A DNA stretch of 64,000 bases from Desulfurivibrio dismutans (lineage in GTDB: Bacteria; Desulfobacterota; Desulfobulbia; Desulfobulbales; Desulfurivibrionaceae): contig NZ_JARGDQ010000009.1 of NCBI RefSeq assembly GCF_029210385.1, positions 62,001 to 126,000 of the forward strand. Reading direction: 5' to 3'. This document shows, piece after piece, positions 48,238 through 59,857 of the stretch. A program made the translations under genes and the position numbers. Under the pieces are notes generated by a model that was not told the origin of the DNA, did no database searches, and saw only the letters and a program-made list of their open reading frames with translations. Position 1 is the first letter of the stretch; every line of letters begins with the position of its first letter.

Positions 48238-49120
48238 TTAATCAAAGAGGTGCAGGACATTGTCCTCGCCCCGGTTGATGACCTGGCACAGGTTGCCGAG
48301 CATCACGTCCAACTTTTTGGCGTCCAGCTCAAAGCCGTTGAGGTGGAGAAATTTAAGCAGTTTGGGGTTGCGGAAGAGTTCCCTGGTGGTTGGTTCTTCA
48401 TCTTTCAGGCTGGGGTAGCCGATTATTTTGGCAAAGATGTTGGCCAGGTAGACCACGATGGAACTGCATGGGGAATCCCGGTCATGCCAGGGGGCGTGGT
48501 GATATAGTACGGGGCGGATGACCTGGGGGGGGGAAGTCCCACTGGCGTAGCAGTTTGGCGGCCACCTGGTAATGAGTGACCCCCAGAACGGCCTTTTCCG
48601 CTGTGCTGAATGACTGGTGCTGGGTGGCGACCAGATTCAGGATCTGCTTGAAGTCATCGCGGAAATAGGCATCAAATACGATCTTGCCGATGTCGTGAAT
48701 CAGGCCGGAGAGAAAAATGGCGTCATCCTGGCAGCGAAAATGGTGGGCCAGATACTTGGCAATCTGGCTGCAGACGATGGCATGACGCCAGAAGCCTTTG
48801 CGGTCGAAACCGTTGCCTTCCTGCTGTTGAAAAAAATCGTAGACCGCCAGGGCGCTGAGGATAGAACGCAGTTCGTTGGCGCCTAAAATGGCCAGGGCGT
48901 GCTCGATGGTGTGGACCTTGCTGAGGGTCATGTGCAGCGGCGAGTTGGCGATCCGCAGAATTTTGACCGCCAGCGGCGGATCCTGTTCGATCAGGGCGGC
49001 GATTTTCCGGTAATCCACCGTTTCGTCTTCCAGCAGATAGGAGATTCGGTGGGCGATGGCCGGCAGGGTGGGCAGTTCTTCGATCCGCTGACTGATATCC
49101 TGCACTGTATAGGCGGGCAT
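48238..49120 (-). pseudogene. HDOD-domain signalling protein, frameshifted in a C9 run
   Basis: The frame from ATG 49120 (AAGGA upstream) encodes an HDOD domain (EELPTLPAIAHRI, ILRIANSP, AILGANELRSIL, SGLIHDIGKIV) but shifts at 48525-48533, where nine G (nine C on the coding strand) give QWDFPPPGHPP and an early TGA. Deleting one base restores QWDFPPQVIRPVLYHHAPWHDRDS and continues in frame through VVYLANIFAKIIGYPSLKD to TGA 48238: 293 aa, an 882-base ORF in an 883-base span. HDOD proteins act as signalling scaffolds. The run could be phase-variable or a sequence error. It lies one base after the MinD-like gene. Confidence 0.85.
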
Positions 49121-49121
49121 T

Positions 49122-50321
49122 TCACGATTCCTTGGTGCGGTTGGTCCCAGTGGCGTAAGAATGAAGGTCCAGCACGTAAACCTGCCGATCTTGAGCGGGC
49201 TGGGCTGTGGGGGCGGCGGGGCGCACGGCGACACCGCCCTTGTCGTTGGTTCCCAGGGCTTCCCGGATCCGGCTCAACTCGGCGGAGACCAGGGCCAGGT
49301 TGCCCGCCAGTTGTTCGACTAAGGGTACAAAGGCCAGCAGTGGATCTTGGGGGCCGCTGGCCGGCGGTGTCGTGTCGTCGGTGCCGGCCGTGTCCTCGTT
49401 AACGGCGGTGGCCGACGGTGCGACCGGCGGTTGCGGGGCTTCCGCCGTAGCGGCCGTTTCTTTCCGGGGAGCGGCTTGTTCCGTCCGGTGTTCCTGCCGC
49501 TTACCAGGAATATCGAGCGGCATGTTGAAATACTTGAAACAATTGTTCCAGAAAACCGTCATGTCTTCCGGCGCCGTTTTCTCGGAACTTTCGTTGGTCA
49601 GCCGCTGGGCCAGAGATCTGATACAGCTTGCGGCGCCGGACTGCGGGTACAGCTTCATGAACGATTTCTGCTGCTGCAGGGCCCGGGGGACGGCCTCATC
49701 CTGGTAGACCAGGCCCAGGGGTTCCAGCGGTACGCCGAGGTACTTATCCACTGCCATCCGGAACTTCTTGAACACGCCTTTGGCGGAAGCCACGTCGGTG
49801 CAACGATTTACCACAACCCTTACCCGGCCGCCATATTTATTCTTCGTTAACACCTTGAGCAGCGAGTAAGCGTCGGTCATGGAGGTGGGTTCACTGGTGA
49901 TTACCAGCACCACTTCCGAGGCGGCCAGGCAGAAGGCCACCACGCTGCGGGAGATGCCCGCTGCAGTGTCAAAGAGAAAAAAATCGTAGCGTCCCAGAGA
50001 GGCAAAGGATTTGACCAGGGTGTCGAGATGTTCGGCCTCAAGGTTGGCCATCTCCTCGACGCCGGTGCTGCCGGGAATGACGTTGATCCCCGAAGGGTCT
50101 TGGATGATGATGTCCTGAATGGTTTTCTGGCCCCGGATCACATCGCCGATATCATGTTCGGGGTTGATCCCCAGCAGGATGTTGATATTGGCGGTGCCCA
50201 GGTCGGCATCGAACAGGCAGGGTCGATAACCTAGTTCAGCCAGGTGGATGGACAGGTTGACCGTGAGGTTGGTTTTGCCGACGCCTCCCTTTCCGCTGGT
50301 GATGGCAATGGTTCGATTCAT
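49122..50321 (-). CDS. MinD/FlhG-like ParA-family ATPase with disordered C terminus
   Basis: 399 aa from ATG 50321 (GGAAACAGC upstream). Deviant Walker A SGKGGVGKTN (about 8-17), DADLGTANINILLGI, and FFLFDTAAGISRS. Residues about 275-370 are Pro/Ala/Thr-rich and probably disordered, followed by a short hydrophobic helix region (LLAFVPLVEQLAGNLAL). It lies between a PilB-like ATPase and an HDOD protein, so it may place the pilus motor at a pole or link it to signalling. It is intact, though both neighbours are frameshifted. Confidence 0.87.
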   Translation of the reverse strand: MNRTIAITSGKGGVGKTNLTVNLSIHLAELGYRPCLFDADLGTANINILLGINPEHDIGDVIRGQKTIQDIIIQDPSGINVIPGSTGVEEMANLEAEHLDTLVKSFASLGRYDFFLFDTAAGISRSVVAFCLAASEVVLVITSEPTSMTDAYSLLKVLTKNKYGGRVRVVVNRCTDVASAKGVFKKFRMAVDKYLGVPLEPLGLVYQDEAVPRALQQQKSFMKLYPQSGAASCIRSLAQRLTNESSEKTAPEDMTVFWNNCFKYFNMPLDIPGKRQEHRTEQAAPRKETAATAEAPQPPVAPSATAVNEDTAGTDDTTPPASGPQDPLLAFVPLVEQLAGNLALVSAELSRIREALGTNDKGGVAVRPAAPTAQPAQDRQVYVLDLHSYATGTNRTKES

Positions 50322-50391
50322 GCTGTTTCCGTGGGGAAGTGTGAAGTTTACGGGAGAAATGCCGGGCGCCCCTGCCGCTGACGGGCCACTC

Positions 50392-53102
50392 TCAGTCAAG
50401 GGGAACGGCGGTGATCCTCACGCCGCCGTCGGCGTTCTCGAAGTTGAACAGAATACTGTGGCTACCGGTGGTCTTGGTAAGATCCTGGAAATTGTCGGTT
50501 ACAAAACGATGAAAAAGTTCCCGATCGATTTTTTCTTCATCCTGGATTATGGCGGCCAAAGAGAGGTACTCTTCATACATCTGGTCGATGCGGATGCCTT
50601 CGGTGGCCGGATCGGTGATCATGAAACCGCGCCCCCGGCCGGTGCTGGAGGCGGGGCCGGGGTCATGGGCGCCGGGTGCGGAGCGGCTGCCCCGCTTGCG
50701 GAACATTTGGATCATCTCGTGCGGCACCACTCGCAGGATCTCCGAAATGGTGGTATCGCCGAGCTTCAGCAGGCCGTCGTCGACCATGGTTTTCATCCGG
50801 CCGCTCTCAATGGCTTCCGCTTTCAATTCATCGACCCCGGCGCCTTTGTTAAAAGATTTGAAATCGCTGGGAACAAACAGTTCCGACAGCAGAGTGCGGC
50901 CGCTGAAGCCGGTGAAATCGCAGTCACTGCAGCCCTCTCCCTTAAAAAAGGTAAGGTGAGTGGGGTAATCGCTGAACAGCGGGCTCCATTCCTCCTCGCT
51001 GGGCACATAATCCGCCAGGCAGGTTGGGCAGATACGGCGGACCAGACGTTGCGCCAGCACGCAGCTCAAGCTGGCGGCGATCTGGGCCCGATCAATCCCC
51101 AGATCATCGAGCCGGCCCAGGGTGCTGATGGCGTCGTTGGTGTGCAGGGTACTCAACACCAGGTGGCCGGTCTGGGCGGCGTCGAAGCCGATCTGGGCCG
51201 TGTCGCCGTCGCGGATCTCGCCCACCAGGATCACGTCCGGATCCAGTCGCAGAAAGGAGCGCAGCAGTTGGGAAAAGGAGAGGCCGATTTTGTTGTTGAT
51301 CTGGGTTTGCATGATCCCCGGGAAGCTGTATTCAATGGGATCCTCGGCGGTGATGATCTTCAGGGTGGGGTCGTAGATATACTGCAGGGCGCCGTACAGG
51401 GTGGAGGATTTGCCGCTGCCGGTGGGGCCGGTGACCAGCACCATGCCGGCCGCACTCTTAAGGAAGATTTTGAAAGGGTCCAGTACATGGGGCGAATGAT
51501 TAAGTTTTTCCAGTCCCACATTGGCATTGCGGGAATCCAGGATCCGGATGGTGACGTTTTCGCCGCTGATGGCCGGGCAGGTGGCCACCCGGAAATCCAG
51601 GTTGTATTTCTGGCCCATGGTGCGGTCGAAGTAATTAATATGGTGCGGTCGAAGTAATTAATGCGGAAAACGCCGTCCTGGGGAACGCGACGCTCGGAAA
51701 TGTCCAGGCTGGACATGACCTTGATCCGGGAAACGATGGCCGCCGGCTTTTCATTGATCTTGTTGTGCAGCCAGCCGGCTTTGACCTCGCGCAAGACGCC
51801 GTCGATCCGGAAACGCAATTTGGCTCCCTTGCGGTCCTGCTCGAAATGAATGTCACTGGCTTTGTGGGTAATGCCGTACTTGACGATGTAGTTGACCAGC
51901 TCCTCGGTTTCCAGGTCGTAGGCGCCGTAATCGGTTTGGCTTTCCGGCACCTCGTCGATATCTTCGGAAAGCTCAAGCTGCATGGAGTCGGCCGGACCAT
52001 TCTCAGCCGCGCGCTCTTCGCTGTTCTCTTTTGCTTCCGGCGATTGCCGACCGCTTAACTTTTTGCTGTAAAGAATTTCAAAAAGCTCGCCAAACTTGGC
52101 CTGGGTAATGAAGATGCAGGAGATGTTAAGGCGGTCGTAAAGTTGGTTGAGGTCGCGGACGTTGCTGATTTTATCGGCGCTGAGGGTGGCGACGGTGAGT
52201 TCGTTATCTTTCAGCGAAATGGGCAGAATAAGATTTTTTTCAGCATACTTGGGGCTGATGATTCTGGTCAGCGCCCGTTTGTCGTTCTCGCTGTAGATGA
52301 ACCCCTCCAAAGCTTTGAAGGGAATACCGGCCTGCTTGGAGACTGCTTCCTGGAGCTGGGAGTTGGTAATCAGCTTGTTGTTGATCAGCAGCGTGCCCAG
52401 CGGCACGCCCTCGCGCTTTTGCTGGGCCAAGGCTTTCTGGAGCCTGTCCTGGTCCAGGTAGCCCAGGTTGATCAGGATTTCGCCCAGTTTGGTCTGCTTG
52501 TCGTACTTGTTTAAGATACGGTCCAGGTCCAGGGGGCTGAGCAGCCCCAGGTCACAGCAGATCTCGCCGATGCTGCGGGAGGATTTCTGGGTTCTTAGAG
52601 CGGCGTCGATATCCTGCCGGCGGGCCAGGTTGAGTTTGACCGCCAGGTCACCCAGTTTGTTAGAGCTCGCCTGTTCCTTGATCAACTCGTAGAGGGCGGC
52701 GCTGTCCAGGAAACCTTCATCGACCAGGGCCTGCCCCAGAGCCTGGTGGTGCTCCTTTTTCTGCAGGCAGAACATCAACTGTTCCTGGGTAACGTACTTC
52801 TTCTCCACCGCCAGGGTGCCAAGATGCTTGCGAAAGCTGGGATGTTCCTGGAGGCGGTGGAGATTCTGTTCGCTGAGCTTGCCCTGCTTGACCAGTATCT
52901 GCCCCAGGGGCAGGCCGATCAACTGCTTTTCCTGCTGCTGGAGTTTGAGAACCCGGTCGATGTCCTGCGGGCTGACCATCTTTTCACGTACCAGCAGCTC
53001 GCCAAGACGGAAGTGGCCGTTTGGGTTGGGTGCCAAATCGGAATTCAGGGCCGGCTTGTTCATTGTTGGAGGCTCTGCATGGGCTGTCTCGCCGTTGGCC
53101 AT
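50392..53102 (-). pseudogene. PilB/GspE-like ATPase with MshEN repeats, split by a 23-bp tandem duplication
   Basis: The N-terminal half starts at ATG 53102 and has about eight LGxxL units (LGELLV, LGQILV, LGTLAV, LGQALV, LGDLAV, LGEILI, LGTLLI). The C-terminal ATPase has [31 protein letters not shown] and CPTC/CSDC. Two identical 23-base units at 51617-51639 and 51640-51662 shift the frame between RINYFDRT and the ATPase. Removing one unit joins [19 protein letters not shown] perfectly and gives 2688 bases (895 aa). In the present state two partial proteins would form. The duplicate unit could be real, slippage-prone or an assembly artefact. Confidence 0.88.
51617..51662. repeat. 23-bp perfect tandem duplication
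   Basis: Two adjacent identical units beginning ATGGTGCGGTCG and ending GAAGTAATTAAT; 23 bases shift the reading frame of the PilB-like gene. No mismatch is present, so the duplication is recent or artificial. Confidence 0.97.
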
Positions 53103-53194
53103 GAACTGCGCCCCGCAAGAACTGGCGGCAGGAAAAGTTAAGCGCGCAACAGGCGACGACTTTCTGATCCTGACTTGTTGTTGTTTCCGTTTTC

Positions 53195-53223
53195 CTTATA
53201 AATTAGAGCCCCCTTATTGTCAA
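53195..53223 (-). promoter_or_regulatory. Sigma-70 promoter of the PilB-like/MinD/HDOD operon
   Basis: Leftward TTGACA, a 17-base spacer, then TATAAG: almost consensus. The start would be near 53188, giving a leader of about 85 bases. Confidence 0.8.
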
Positions 53224-53269
53224 CAAAAGGCGTATAGTTAAAAAGATTTTGTGGCATGGTCCTGTATTA

Positions 53270-54085
53270 TTAGCCGAAACGGCCGGTGATATACTCTTCG
53301 GTACGCTTCTGATTGGGGTTGGTGAACATCTTGGCGGTGGGGTTGAACTCGACCAGGTCGCCGACGTAGAAAAAGGCGGTGTAGTCGGAGATCCGCGAGG
53401 CCTGCTGCATGTTGTGGGTGACGATGACGATGGTCACCTGCTTTTTCAGCTCGCTCATCAGCTCTTCGATGCGAATGGTGGACTGGGGGTCCAGGGAACT
53501 GGTGGGCTCGTCCATCAGCAGCACCTCGGGCTCCACCGCCAGGGCCCGGGCGATGGAGAGCCGCTGCTGCTGCCCCCCGGAAATACCACCGCCGGGCGCC
53601 TTGAGCCGGTCCTTGACCTCGTCCCACAGGGCCGCTCCCCGCAGGGCCTTTTCCGCCACCTCGTCCAGCACCGCCCGGTTGCGAATCCCCACCAGCTTCA
53701 AACCCGCCACCACGTTGTCATAAATGGACATGGTGGGGAAGGGGGTGGGCTTTTGAAAGACCATGCCAACGCGGCGCCGGACGGTTACCGGGTCCACCTT
53801 GGGGGCGTAGATGTCGCTGCCGTCCAGCAGCGCCTGGCCGGTGACCCTGGCCCCCCGGGTAAGGTCGTGCATGCGGTTGAGCGAGCGCAGGAAGGTGGTC
53901 TTGCCGCAACCGGAAGGGCCGATCAGGGCGGTGATCTTCTTATTGTACATGGACAGGCTGACATCATTGACCCCGGCGGTGTCACCATAAAAGACGCTGA
54001 GCTTGCGGGTCTCCATCCGAATATCGGTAGCCGCCGGCGCGGTTTCAGCATGGCGGCCGGCCGCCGTAGATTCCTGATTATGCAT
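53270..54085 (-). CDS. pstB: Phosphate ABC transporter ATPase
   Basis: 271 aa from ATG 54085 (GAGAGGAACG upstream; 54112 would add 9 residues). Walker A GPSGCGKT (about 56-63), the PstB-specific [14 protein letters not shown] region, signature ISGGQQQR (Leu replaced by Ile) and Walker [12 protein letters not shown]. It energises phosphate uptake and forms the sensing complex with PhoU and PhoR. Downstream of pstA, with palindromic repeat copy E between, so pstB may be differentially expressed. Confidence 0.96.
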   Translation of the reverse strand: MHNQESTAAGRHAETAPAATDIRMETRKLSVFYGDTAGVNDVSLSMYNKKITALIGPSGCGKTTFLRSLNRMHDLTRGARVTGQALLDGSDIYAPKVDPVTVRRRVGMVFQKPTPFPTMSIYDNVVAGLKLVGIRNRAVLDEVAEKALRGAALWDEVKDRLKAPGGGISGGQQQRLSIARALAVEPEVLLMDEPTSSLDPQSTIRIEELMSELKKQVTIVIVTHNMQQASRISDYTAFFYVGDLVEFNPTAKMFTNPNQKRTEEYITGRFG

Positions 54086-54129
54086 GTTCGTTCCTCTCGC
54101 GCTTGTTAGCATTGTGTCCGAAAGCCCGC

Positions 54130-54240
54130 GCGTAATCGTTCGGCAGTGCCGCAGCTTCGGGCAAGCAGTCAGGTGCCGCGTACCCCTGTACGCAAGCCTG
54201 GCTGATCGCCCGAAGATGTGGTGCTGCCGAACGATTACGC
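54130..54240 (+). repeat. Palindromic repeat family, copy E
   Basis: The outer arms GCGTAATCGTTCGGCAG and CTGCCGAACGATTACGC are perfectly complementary (17 of 17) but differ from the arms of the other copies. The core is GCGTAC-CCCT-GTACGC. The right arm supplies the TAA stop of pstA. The repeat sits between pstA and pstB and may tune their ratio. Confidence 0.9.
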
Positions 54241-55146
54241 CCGCCGGACCGTCACTCGGGCCGTGATAAAGAGCAGGATCACCATCACCAGCAGGACAAT
54301 GCCCGCCGCCCAGCCCATCTCATGCCACTGCTTGTAGGGGCTGATGGCCAGGCTGTAGAGGCGCTGGGGCAGGGTGTCCACCGGCCCGAAAAGCCAGCCG
54401 GTCCAGCGGCTGGGCAGGTAATTGTTGCCGAACGAGGTAAAGAGCAGCGGTGCGGCCTCGCCGGCGGCCCGGGCAAAGGCGATCAGGATGCCGGTGACCA
54501 GCCCCACCTTGGCGGCGGGAATGATGGTGGAAAGAATCACCCGCCAGCGGGGCAGCCCCAGGGCCAGGCCCGCCTCCCGGATGGACCAGGGAATGATGTC
54601 CAATGCACTTTCGGTGGCCCGGGCGATGATGGGCAGCATGACAAAGGTCAGGGCCACCGCCCCGGCCAGGCCGGAAAAGGTGCCCATGGGCTTGACGATC
54701 AGGGCAAAGGCCAGCATCCCCTTCAAAATAGCCGGCATCCCGTTCAAGGTGTCGTTGAGCAGCCGCAGCAATGGGTTCAAGCGATGATCCGGGTACTCGG
54801 CCAGCATCACCCCGGCCCCGATACCTAAAGGTACGGCGATGATCAGGGCCATGGAATCCACCACCAGGGTACCGATGATGGTATGCACCAGGCCGGTAGG
54901 CTGGCCGGTGTGGGCCCGAGTGGGAGAACCCAGTTCCTGGGTGAAAAAATCCCAGTTCAAGGCGCCGATGCCCTGCACCACCACGTAAGCGATGACGATG
55001 AACAGCGGCACCAACACCAGGATAGTGGAGCTGGCCAGTAGACCCAGCATTAGCCGGTCGCGCCAGTAGCGGCGGCCAAGGCTCAGCACCGGGGTGGCCA
55101 GCGCGGCGCTGCCGGTCTTGGTGGTATTACCATTAAATGCCGTCAT
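54235..55146 (-). CDS. pstA: Phosphate ABC transporter permease PstA
   Basis: 303 aa, six hydrophobic segments. Permease EAA-like loop [26 protein letters not shown], then the family features [21 protein letters not shown]. It overlaps pstC by 4 bases (ATGA) and pairs with it to form the channel. Its stop codon TAA lies inside the outer arm of palindromic repeat copy E (GCG TAA). Confidence 0.96.
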   Translation of the reverse strand: MTAFNGNTTKTGSAALATPVLSLGRRYWRDRLMLGLLASSTILVLVPLFIVIAYVVVQGIGALNWDFFTQELGSPTRAHTGQPTGLVHTIIGTLVVDSMALIIAVPLGIGAGVMLAEYPDHRLNPLLRLLNDTLNGMPAILKGMLAFALIVKPMGTFSGLAGAVALTFVMLPIIARATESALDIIPWSIREAGLALGLPRWRVILSTIIPAAKVGLVTGILIAFARAAGEAAPLLFTSFGNNYLPSRWTGWLFGPVDTLPQRLYSLAISPYKQWHEMGWAAGIVLLVMVILLFITARVTVRRA

Positions 55147-56132
55147 GCCGAGCGTCCTCCGGCGACCATCATTTTGCGTTGAATATAAGCGGCCAGCAGG
55201 TTGACGATCAGCGAGATCAGGAAAAGATAAAAACCGATGGCCATCAAACTGGACAGGTGCAAGTTTTCCACCGCCTCCCGAAACTCGTTGATGATCACCG
55301 AAGGCATGGTGGCCGCCGGCCCGAACAGGTCAAAGGGCAGGGTGTTCTTGTTGCCGATAAGCATGGCCACCGCCATGGTCTCGCCAATGGCCCGGCCGAA
55401 AGAGAGAATTGCCCCGGCGACGATGCCGCTTCTGGCGTAAGGCAACACCGCCATGCGAATCACCTCCCAGCGGGTGGCGCCCAGGGCCCAGCAGGCCTCC
55501 CGCTGCGCCTTGGGCACCAGACGGATGGCATCCCGGCTTAAGGCGGCGGTGAAGGGGACGATCATCAAAGCCAGCACGATCACCGCCGTGGTCATGCCGT
55601 AACCCATGGGGCTGCCGATGATCGGCAGCAGCTCCGGCCGGCTTTCCGCCGCCCACATATAGAGGGGCAGGTAAAAATGATCCCGCAGCCAGGGGGCCAG
55701 CACGAAAATGCCCCAGATGCCCACCACCACGCTGGGTACGGCGGCGATCAGGTCCACCAGGGCGTCGATGATATGGGACAGCCAGCGGGGGGCGTACTCG
55801 GCGGAGAAAATGGCCACCGCCAGGGCCGGAAAAAAAGACAGCGCCAAAGCCGCCACACTGGTGACCACGGTGCCGATGAGAAAAGGGAAGGTGCCGAAGG
55901 TCAGGGTCAGGGCCGGGTCCCAGGTGGTGCCAATGAGAAAACCCCAAAAGCCGAAGGTTTTGATGGCCTCCGAACCCTCCCAAAACAGCACCACCGCCAG
56001 GGAGATGGCCAGTCCCATCACCGTCAGGCCGAACAGGGTGACCAGCACGGCGAATATCCGGTCGCCCAGCCAGCGGTAAAGCAGCGGCGGGGTTCGTCTG
56101 ACCAGTTCGTAAGTGGATGGGGCAGCAGCCAA
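55143..56132 (-). CDS. pstC: Phosphate ABC transporter permease PstC
   Basis: 329 aa with six to seven membrane segments. Cytoplasmic loop AIRLVPKAQREACWALGATRWEVI is the EAA permease motif. AEYAPRWLSHIIDALVDLIAAVPSVVVGIWG is typical of PstC. It overlaps pstA. A gap of 206 bases to pstS contains a Pho-box-like element, so it may have its own promoter. Confidence 0.96.
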   Translation of the reverse strand: MAAAPSTYELVRRTPPLLYRWLGDRIFAVLVTLFGLTVMGLAISLAVVLFWEGSEAIKTFGFWGFLIGTTWDPALTLTFGTFPFLIGTVVTSVAALALSFFPALAVAIFSAEYAPRWLSHIIDALVDLIAAVPSVVVGIWGIFVLAPWLRDHFYLPLYMWAAESRPELLPIIGSPMGYGMTTAVIVLALMIVPFTAALSRDAIRLVPKAQREACWALGATRWEVIRMAVLPYARSGIVAGAILSFGRAIGETMAVAMLIGNKNTLPFDLFGPAATMPSVIINEFREAVENLHLSSLMAIGFYLFLISLIVNLLAAYIQRKMMVAGGRSA

Positions 56133-56301
56133 GGGAAAGTCCTCCCGGTAAAAGCGTCAACAAAAGGGCGTCATAACAGTCATCGTTCCCGATTCAGCCA
56201 CGTTTGTGGCGGTAAACGGTAATAAAATCGGGCAGCGGCGGGGCCGGGGAGGAAGTGTCCGTCTCGCCGCCCCGCCGCTTGTGAGGAGAAACTAAGCCGC
56301 A

Positions 56302-56336
56302 AATGTTCGGCTTTGATTAGGATTCGTTTAGGATTG
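56302..56336 (-). promoter_or_regulatory. Pho-box-like element between pstS and pstC
   Basis: Read on the minus strand it contains AATCCTAAACG and AATCCTAATCA, two 11-base direct repeats as in PhoB operators. It matches 31 of 35 positions of the element at 57588-57622. Confidence 0.5.
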
Positions 56337-56338
56337 TT

Positions 56339-57472
56339 TTACCGTTGCATTTCCCGCAGCACTTTTTCGCCCAGCTTCTCGTCCTGCCAGGTGATCTGGC
56401 GGATCATCTCGAAGTTGAGGTCGATGGCCGCCTGGGGCAGGCGGGCAAAGCCCAGGGACTCTGAAAGTTCCTGGCCGTCGCGGATGGCCCAGATCAGGAA
56501 CTTCAGCAGCTCCTCGGCCTGGGCGCGGTTGGCAATGGCCCGGTTCTGGTCCAGGTTCTGATAGACCAGCATCCAGGCGAAACCGGCGGCGGGGTAGCCG
56601 TCCGGAGCCGGGGTGTTGGTGAATAGCACCCGGGTGTCGGCGGGCAGGTCGATATCGGCGGCGGCGGTGGTGGCGGCGTAGCTGGGCTCGATGGTGTTGC
56701 CCGCGGCGTTGACCACGTAGCCGTAGCTGATATCGCTGAGGATGGCGTAGGAGAGCGAGTTGTAACCCAGAGCGCCGGGGGTGTTCATTACTACCCCGGC
56801 CACCCCTTCGTTGCCGTTGCCGCCTACCCCGGTGGGCCAGTTGACGCTGGTGGCGTAACCCACCTTCTTGGCCCATTCATCGGACACCCGGGTCAGGTAG
56901 CTGGTCCAGACATTGGTGGTGCCGGAACCGTCGGAGCGGTGCACGATGGTGACGGGCAGGGGCGGCAGCCGCAGGCCGGGGTTGAGTTCGGCAATGCGGG
57001 GATCGTTCCAGCGCTTGATCTTGCCCAGGAAAAGGTCCACCAGCAGGTCGCCGTCAAACACCAAGCCTTTTTTAACCCCGGGCAGATTGTAGGTGGGCAC
57101 CACGTCGGCCAGGGTGATGGGCAGGTTGAAGGCGGCCCCGCCGGTGCGCTGCTCAATGTCGGCCATGATCTGGTCGGAGAGAAAGGCCTCGGACATGCCG
57201 AACATCACGGTCTGCTCGATAAACTGCCGAATGCCGCCGCCGGAGCCGATGGACTGGTAGTTGACGGTCACCCGGCCGCCGGTCTTGGTCCGGTACTCAT
57301 CGGCCATGGCGGTGACCAGGGGGGCCGGGAAGGTGGCCCCGGCGCCCAGGATGTCGGTGCGCTGAGCCAGAGCCGAACCGGCCCCCAGGCCCAGAAAAAT
57401 CAGGGTGGCGGCCGCTGCGGCCACCAGTTTGGTCTTTAAAAAAGACCGGCGAGGTTGATGTTGCTGGTTCAT
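56339..57472 (-). CDS. pstS: Phosphate-binding protein PstS
   Basis: 377 aa from ATG 57472 (AAGGAG upstream). The signal sequence begins MNQQHQPRRSFLKTKL, a twin-arginine-like RRSFLK followed by a hydrophobic core and AQ-type cleavage (ALAQ). Binding-site motifs: GAGATFPAPL (about 43-52), SIGSGGG and HRSDGSGTT. Periplasmic phosphate receptor for PstCAB. The Tat-like leader is unusual for PstS. Confidence 0.95.
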   Translation of the reverse strand: MNQQHQPRRSFLKTKLVAAAAATLIFLGLGAGSALAQRTDILGAGATFPAPLVTAMADEYRTKTGGRVTVNYQSIGSGGGIRQFIEQTVMFGMSEAFLSDQIMADIEQRTGGAAFNLPITLADVVPTYNLPGVKKGLVFDGDLLVDLFLGKIKRWNDPRIAELNPGLRLPPLPVTIVHRSDGSGTTNVWTSYLTRVSDEWAKKVGYATSVNWPTGVGGNGNEGVAGVVMNTPGALGYNSLSYAILSDISYGYVVNAAGNTIEPSYAATTAAADIDLPADTRVLFTNTPAPDGYPAAGFAWMLVYQNLDQNRAIANRAQAEELLKFLIWAIRDGQELSESLGFARLPQAAIDLNFEMIRQITWQDEKLGEKVLREMQR

Positions 57473-57587
57473 GGTGCATCTCCTTGTGGTTGGGGTTGGC
57501 ATTGCTTGGTTTACCGGCGGCCCGGCGGTGTCCGGGAAATTCCGTCGGCCAGTTTACGCCGTTTGCTTCGCCACAGAATGCATCGCC

Positions 57588-57622
57588 AATGTTCGGCTTT
57601 GATTAGGGTTTGTTTTTGATTG
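57588..57622 (-). promoter_or_regulatory. Pho-box-like element upstream of pstS
   Basis: 116-150 bases before the pstS start. On the minus strand it reads AATCAAAAACA then AACCCTAATCA, an 11-base-spaced pair like the element at 56302. A plausible PhoB site; unverified. Confidence 0.5.
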
Positions 57623-57700
57623 GGTAATGATTGTCCGCCAGGCGGCAGAAGTTCCTGAAACCCTGTTGGTTGCGGTCGCTCTTGTGTTAAGTTGTCAGTT

Positions 57701-57812
57701 GGTAAGCGATCACAGGGCACCGCATCTTGCGGCGATCGGGCCGGCTCACGTACTGAGGTACGCTTCGCCGCCCCGCTCACCACAACCTGCGGCACCCTGT
57801 GACCGCTTACCC
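57701..57812 (-). repeat. Palindromic repeat family, copy F (inverted)
   Basis: Outer arms GGTAAGCGATCACAGGG and CCCTGTGACCGCTTACC pair with one mismatch; the core is CGTAC-TGAG-GTACG. Unlike the other copies it is not at a gene's 3' end but in the divergent pst/pho control region. Confidence 0.82.
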
Positions 57813-57869
57813 CGTAGACCCCGTGATCAGTTACGTCAGTTGCACTCACAATCGTAACGAGGAAAAAAG

Positions 57870-59762
<1,893 letters not shown>

Positions 59763-59857
59763 TAAACGGGGGTTAGCTTGTGCAACAGTTGGCCCGCCCG
59801 GTCGATAATGATCAGCGGTCGCCTTTGAAAAACCACATGCCTAGCAGGGAACCCGTT

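Larger units (their letters stand above)
57473..57869. other. Divergent pstS-phoR control region
   Basis: 397 bases holding the Pho-box-like element (57588-57622) and palindromic repeat copy F (57701-57812). No gene is seen. It must contain the promoters for both the pst operon and the phoRUB operon. Confidence 0.6.

Noticed and set aside
18504-57812. RAYT transposase as the mobiliser of the palindromic repeat family
   Set aside because: The 22-bp ends of the RAYT element are unrelated to the palindrome core, and no GTAG-type REP signature is seen beside the palindromes. It is possible but unsupported here.
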